From: Brevibacillus massiliensis
Lineage (GTDB): Bacteria; Bacillota; Bacilli; Brevibacillales; Brevibacillaceae
Direction: 5' to 3'
DNA: 64,000 bases
Assembly (NCBI RefSeq): GCF_000311785.1
Contig: NZ_HE978543.1
Span: 1 to 64,000, forward strand
In this document: in pieces, positions 60,587 to 64,000 of the stretch
How positions within the stretch are numbered: position 1 is the stretch's first letter
Layout: the number at the start of each line of letters is the position of its first letter
Made by a program: the position numbers and the translations under genes
The notes under the pieces: model-generated
What the model saw: only the letters and a program-made list of their open reading frames with translations
The model's database searches: none
What the model was told of the DNA's origin: nothing

Positions 60587-61255
60587 ATGGGCTTGCCAAC
60601 CGAAGTTCTGGAAGTTATCTGGCTTTCCCTGCAAGTGACGACCACTGCGGTGTTCATCGGGGCGCTGATCGGTATACCCGCCGGCGCCCTTCTCGGCTTG
60701 TACTCCTTCCCCGGCAGAAGACTGGCTGTCACGATCGTCTACACCCTGATGGGTCTGCCCCCGGTGTTGATCGGGGTGATCGTCTATCTGCTCCTCTCCA
60801 AATACGGTCCCCTCGGCTCGCTGGAATTGCTGTTTACGCCGGAAGCGATGGTGATTGCCCAGGTCGTCCTGGTATCGCCGATCCTTGCGGGGTTGACCCT
60901 GTCCGCAGTCCAGGCCAAAGAGCGAACCTATTCCGAGACGGCAAAAAGCCTCGGGGCCACTCCTTCCCAATTGGTCTGGACGATCGTCAAGGAGTCGCGA
61001 AAAGGCATCTGGGCGGGAGTCGCTGCCGCCTACGGACGCGCGATATCCGAAGTCGGAGCCGTCATGCTCGTCGGTGGGAACATCGAACACCACACCCGCG
61101 TGATGACTACGGCTATCATCCTGGAGACGAGGATGGGCCACTATGAAACAGGCCTCTATCTGGGGCTTGTCCTTTTGCTGATCAGCTTTGTCTTCAACAG
61201 CTTCCTGATGATGGGAGTTCTCGAACAAATCAACGCCAAACGGAGAAAAATGTGA
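60587..61255 (+). CDS. tupB: Tungstate ABC transporter permease
   Basis: A 222-residue membrane protein with about five helices and the ABC coupling motif SETAKSLGATPSQLVWTIVKE (about residues 113-134). The AISEVGAVMLVGGNI segment (about 150-165) is characteristic of the TupB/ModB group. Start ATG follows AAGGGGTGAAGC. It is translated between tupA and tupC, with one base between its stop and the tupC start. Confidence 0.93.
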   Translation: MGLPTEVLEVIWLSLQVTTTAVFIGALIGIPAGALLGLYSFPGRRLAVTIVYTLMGLPPVLIGVIVYLLLSKYGPLGSLELLFTPEAMVIAQVVLVSPILAGLTLSAVQAKERTYSETAKSLGATPSQLVWTIVKESRKGIWAGVAAAYGRAISEVGAVMLVGGNIEHHTRVMTTAIILETRMGHYETGLYLGLVLLLISFVFNSFLMMGVLEQINAKRRKM

Positions 61256-61256
61256 G

Positions 61257-61997
61257 ATGCCGCAACTACACCTGAAACACCTGCACGTCGCCATCGAAAA
61301 AAAATCCATCCTGACCATTGAGCAAATGAGCCTTGCCTGTGGTAAAATTTATGGCATCGTAGGTCCGAGCGGGTCGGGCAAAAGCACGCTGCTCAGAGTG
61401 GTCAACCTGCTGCAAAAGCCGCTTACGGGCACGATGAACTACTGGGGCGAAGAGGTGGACCTCGCGTCACTTTCCCATGCCAAGGCCTTGGCGATCCAGC
61501 GCCAGATGGCATTTGTCGCCCAACAGCCGGTCATGTTCCACACCTCGGTGTTTGACAATGTGGCGATGGGGCTTCGTTACCGCAAGCTGGACCGCAAGAC
61601 GATCCGGGAGCGGGTCAGTGAGGCATTGCAGCTCGTCGATCTGGCCGACCGCATCCACCAGCAGGCCGCCACCTTGTCCGGGGGCGAAGCGCAGCGGGTC
61701 GCCCTGGCCAGAGCCATCGTGCTGAATCCCCGGCTGCTTCTGCTGGATGAGCCGACGGCGAGCCTGGATCCGGCCAACGTGTCTATTTTTGAGCAGGTCA
61801 TCAAGGGGATCCATCAGCAAAGGGGCACGACGATCATGATCGTGACCCACAATCTGCCCCAGGCCAAACGGCTTGCCGATCACTGCTTGTTCGTTCACAA
61901 GGGGCGAATTGTCGAGTCGGCCGACACCTCGACCTTTTTTGACCAGCCACAAAGCCAGGAACTGGCAGATTTTATCTCCGGGCGGATGATCTATTGA
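61257..61997 (+). CDS. tupC: Tungstate ABC transporter ATP-binding protein
   Basis: A 246-residue ABC ATPase with Walker [10 protein letters not shown] (about residues 36-44), Q-loop FVAQQPVMF, signature LSGGEAQRVALARAI and Walker B LLLLDEPTASLDP, followed by VTHNLPQAKRLAD. There is no C-terminal molybdate-sensing (TOBE) domain, consistent with TupC. It energises TupB. Confidence 0.93.
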   Translation: MPQLHLKHLHVAIEKKSILTIEQMSLACGKIYGIVGPSGSGKSTLLRVVNLLQKPLTGTMNYWGEEVDLASLSHAKALAIQRQMAFVAQQPVMFHTSVFDNVAMGLRYRKLDRKTIRERVSEALQLVDLADRIHQQAATLSGGEAQRVALARAIVLNPRLLLLDEPTASLDPANVSIFEQVIKGIHQQRGTTIMIVTHNLPQAKRLADHCLFVHKGRIVESADTSTFFDQPQSQELADFISGRMIY

Positions 61998-62034
61998 ATG
62001 GATCAGAGCCCCGGGAACGGAGGGATTGCTTCTC

Positions 62035-63072
62035 ATGGATACGGAAATTCACCAGCGGTATTCGCGGCAAATCCTGTTCGCCCCGATTGGCAAAGCGGGC
62101 CAGTTGAAGCTGTTGCAAAGCAAGGCGGTCATCGTCGGGATGGGAGCACTCGGGACAGTCCTTGCCAACCACATGGTCCGCGCCGGTGTCGGTTTCGTCA
62201 GGATCATCGACCGCGACTTTGTCGAAGAAAGCAATTTGCAGCGCCAGATGCTCTACGACGAGGAGGATGCCCGCGCCCACCTGCCAAAAGCCGTTGCCGC
62301 CGCCGCCAAACTGCAAAAGATCAACTCGACGGTTACGGTGGAACCCATCGTCGCCGATCTGAATGCGACCAATGCCGAAGCGTACCTGACCGGATTTGAC
62401 CTGATCCTGGACGGCTCGGACAACTTCCAGGTCCGCTACCTGGTCAATGACGTGGCGGTCAAGCACAGGATTCCCTGGATCCACGGTGCGGCCGTCAGCT
62501 CCAAGGGGATGTTTGCCGTCATCCGGCCGGGTGAGACGCCCTGTTACCGCTGTCTCTTCCCCCATCCTCCCGAAGGCCGCACAGAGACGTGCGACACGAC
62601 AGGCGTGATCGGTCCGATCGTGCATGTCATCGCCTCATACCAGGCCGTCGAAGCACTTAAGCTGCTGCTCGGCGCCACCCAGCAGCAGAACCCCAATCTG
62701 GAGCAGTTTGAGCTCTGGCAAAACGACCATCTGCAAATCAATATCGCCAATGGAAAAAATGCCAACTGCCCGGCCTGCGGCCAAGGGATTTTCGAGTATC
62801 TGGATCTGACAGCACCAGCGCAGCAAGAATTCACGTCACTCTGCGGCAGGGATACGGTACAGATCACCCCGATCCAGCCGAAGCAGGTGGATCTGGAGGC
62901 ATTGTCCCGCCGGTTTGAGCAGCTCGGAACAGTGGAAAAAAATCCCTTTTTACTCCGGTTTCATATCGATTCTTATACCCTTGTCTTCTTTAAGGACGGG
63001 CGCGTGCTGGTCCAGGGTTCGCAGGACATCTCCACGGCCAGGTCGCTCTACGCCAAATACGTGGGATATTAG
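62035..63072 (+). CDS. moeB: MoeB/ThiF-family adenylyltransferase
   Basis: A 345-residue E1-like enzyme that adenylates the C-terminal glycine of a MoaD/ThiS-type sulfur carrier. The ATP-binding motif VGMGALGTVLANHMVRAGVG is near residue 34, with DRDFVEESNLQRQ, DGSDNFQVRYLVND and the catalytic region CDTTGVIGPIVHVIA. Zinc cysteines appear in CYRCLFP and CPACG. A C-terminal extension of about 90 residues is typical of the longer ThiF/MoeB proteins of bacilli and lacks a rhodanese active cysteine. The start ATG 62035 follows GGAGGG. Its likely partner is the MoaD-like protein at 55986. Confidence 0.9.
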   Translation: MDTEIHQRYSRQILFAPIGKAGQLKLLQSKAVIVGMGALGTVLANHMVRAGVGFVRIIDRDFVEESNLQRQMLYDEEDARAHLPKAVAAAAKLQKINSTVTVEPIVADLNATNAEAYLTGFDLILDGSDNFQVRYLVNDVAVKHRIPWIHGAAVSSKGMFAVIRPGETPCYRCLFPHPPEGRTETCDTTGVIGPIVHVIASYQAVEALKLLLGATQQQNPNLEQFELWQNDHLQINIANGKNANCPACGQGIFEYLDLTAPAQQEFTSLCGRDTVQITPIQPKQVDLEALSRRFEQLGTVEKNPFLLRFHIDSYTLVFFKDGRVLVQGSQDISTARSLYAKYVGY

Positions 63073-63084
63073 GGCAAAAAGAAA

Positions 63085-63125
63085 GACGCGGGGAAATGCA
63101 TTGAACTGCACCCCGCGTCCTTTTT
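63085..63125. terminator. Terminator of the tungstate importer/moeB operon
   Basis: A perfect nine-base stem GACGCGGGG with CCCCGCGTC and a 17-base loop is followed by CTTTTTG. It also has a T-rich tail on the minus strand and lies 12 bases after the moeB stop. Confidence 0.9.
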
Positions 63126-63221
63126 GCTGTGGAGAACATTGTCCATGGCATTCGAGAAAAATAGGCTCGCTCCGTTCGTGGCACGCCAGCGGGGAAGCTG
63201 GACTGGCCGTCTGCACACCAA

Positions 63222-63298
63222 AAAAAACGGCACGTCGACCAAAAAGTTCTGGAAGCATCTCAACGTAGCATTTGGTCGACAAGCGTGTGCCGTTTTTT
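63222..63298. terminator. Second, larger hairpin between convergent genes
   Basis: AAAAAACGGCAC (63222-63233) pairs with GTGCCGTTTTTT (63287-63298), and GTCGACC (63234-63240) with GGTCGAC (63274-63280), leaving a six-base bulge and a 33-base loop. It probably terminates the DHHA1-protein gene and backs up the first terminator. The rest of the 349-base gap (63073-63421) holds no recognisable gene. Confidence 0.7.
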
Positions 63299-63421
63299 CC
63301 GATCCGACTGGGTGGGCGCTGCCAAGGCCTTCGCTCGCTCCATTTTTCTCTGCTTCTCGCGCTTTGCTCATAAAGCTGGAATGAACGTGATTTGGACGAA
63401 AGCCCCTGCAATGTTTTGATG

Positions 63422-64000
63422 TTACGGCAATTCTCTAACCAGATTCGCGGCATAACCGACCAGTTCTTCAACACCGAGGGTGTCCGGGCCGCCGCCTTGG
63501 GCGATGCTGGTGTTTCCTCCGCCTTTTCCGCCGATCAGGGCCAACGTCGTCTTGAGCAGCTGGTTGGCGTCCGCCTGTACCTCCTGGCCTCTGGCGAATA
63601 CCATCTGGATGTTGGCGCCTGCTGTAAACAGCAGGCAGACAGCAGACGGCTCTTGTTCGATGAGATGCTTTGCAAGCCGCTGCAACTCCGGCAACGGCCT
63701 GTGCTCCCAGGAAGCTGTCACCAGCTTGATCGCCCGGAGTGCTTCGGCGCGCGAAAGAAGCCCCTCGGCCTCTGCCCGCATCAGCTGTTCACGGGCTGCT
63801 TTTAGCGCCTCTCCCAGCTCAGTTCTCTCCGAGAGCAGGCGCGTTATTTGTGCAGTCAGGTCGTGCTGGCTGGTTTTCAATTCAGCGCCTGCCTGGCGCA
63901 GGATGCTCCGCTGCTGGCTCACCGCTTTTCTCGTCCGCTGCCCGCAGACGAAGCGAACGCGCACTTGGCCTTTGTAGCGCTCCCAGTCCAGCACGAGGAT
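63422..64000 (-). CDS. Alanyl-tRNA editing protein-like, DHHA1 domain, partial
   Basis: The C-terminal 192 residues of a protein whose N-terminal part lies beyond the right edge. A coiled-coil-prone stretch (residues about 30-85 of the visible part) is followed by a DHHA1 domain ending in GGKGGGNTSIAQGGGPD, the hallmark of alanyl-tRNA synthetase and AlaX proteins. The domain order fits AlaX-L/AlaX-type trans-editing proteins, which remove serine or glycine mischarged on tRNA-Ala, but a full AlaRS cannot be formally ruled out without the N terminus. It is convergent with the moeB operon. Confidence 0.8.
   Translation of the reverse strand: MLVLDWERYKGQVRVRFVCGQRTRKAVSQQRSILRQAGAELKTSQHDLTAQITRLLSERTELGEALKAAREQLMRAEAEGLLSRAEALRAIKLVTASWEHRPLPELQRLAKHLIEQEPSAVCLLFTAGANIQMVFARGQEVQADANQLLKTTLALIGGKGGGNTSIAQGGGPDTLGVEELVGYAANLVRELP

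Noticed and set aside
63124-63384. An 86-codon plus-strand frame between moeB and the DHHA1 gene
   Set aside because: It spans the large hairpin, lacks a ribosome binding site and has no recognisable domain.
1-64000. CRISPR arrays, tRNA or rRNA genes, prophage modules and complete insertion sequences
   Set aside because: Reading both strands gave no repeat-spacer arrays, cloverleaf-type genes, phage structural genes or intact transposases.

Overview
The window looks like a chromosomal segment of a moderately GC-rich, low-complexity-poor member of the Bacillota. The evidence is strong AGGAGG-type ribosome binding sites, many GTG/TTG starts, lipoprotein-type solute-binding proteins, a SorC-family regulator, a YesM/YesN-type two-component pair, and ThiF/MoeB and TupA types seen in bacilli. 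A Brevibacillus-like (Paenibacillaceae) host fits well, but this is an inference from gene types and composition, not from a marker gene. No rRNA, tRNA, CRISPR array or complete insertion sequence was recognised.

Layout. (1) 1-7312, minus strand: a sugar operon made of a SorC-type regulator, FGGY kinase, pentulose-phosphate 3-epimerase-like enzyme, ribose-type ABC importer and a thiamine-diphosphate dehydrogenase E1 alpha that runs off the window. (2) 7566-9595: a short-chain dehydrogenase and, convergent to it, an M20 amidohydrolase (carbamoylase/allantoate type). (3) 9900-19022, minus: an oligopeptide ABC importer with a DUF1028 protein inside the operon, and upstream a two-component system with an unassigned membrane protein. 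(4) 19023-23368: a decayed zone holding an IS256-type transposase fragment, a broken MarR regulator plus broken DHA2 efflux pump, a TolC-like protein and two Fur-box-like sites. (5) 23369-24679: acetamidase/formamidase. (6) 24929-35150, minus: a nine-gene acyl-CoA operon (CoA transferase, enoyl-CoA hydratase, acyl-CoA dehydrogenase, thiolase, two dehydrogenases, EtfB, EtfA), preceded by an IclR regulator and 3-hydroxyacyl-CoA dehydrogenase. (7) 35349-51037: an amino-acid catabolic region with an APC permease, a CdaR/PucR-type regulator, an MFS protein, a polar amino acid ABC importer, two saccharopine/lysine-6-dehydrogenase-like paralogues, extra solute-binding proteins, an FAD amine oxidase, an aldehyde dehydrogenase and an aminotransferase. 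(8) 51265-63072: a molybdenum/tungsten cofactor island with MoaA, two MoeA proteins (one fused to a periplasmic-binding-like domain), a MoaD-like protein, aldehyde:ferredoxin oxidoreductase, a DNA-binding protein with the same binding domain, TupABC tungstate import and MoeB. (9) 63422-64000: the end of an alanyl-tRNA editing (DHHA1) protein.

How the parts could work together. Regions 6 and 7 contain the enzyme types needed to take lysine or pipecolate through aminoadipate semialdehyde to aminoadipate and 2-oxoadipate, and to take a C4/C5 acyl-CoA on to acetyl-CoA; the substrate is inferred. Five intergenic sites in region 7 share a motif of fixed geometry, YATG-N6-TTCWACAAAAAT, next to the permease/regulator, MFS/importer, binding protein, amine oxidase and aminotransferase genes. 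This suggests one regulon, perhaps of the CdaR-like protein. In region 8 the aldehyde oxidoreductase has a structured leader ending in a terminator-like hairpin and seven U residues before its ribosome binding site, a candidate metal- or cofactor-sensing attenuator. Upstream of moaA lies an IS200/IS605 right-end sequence resembling the scaffold part of a TnpB guide RNA, without any TnpB gene.
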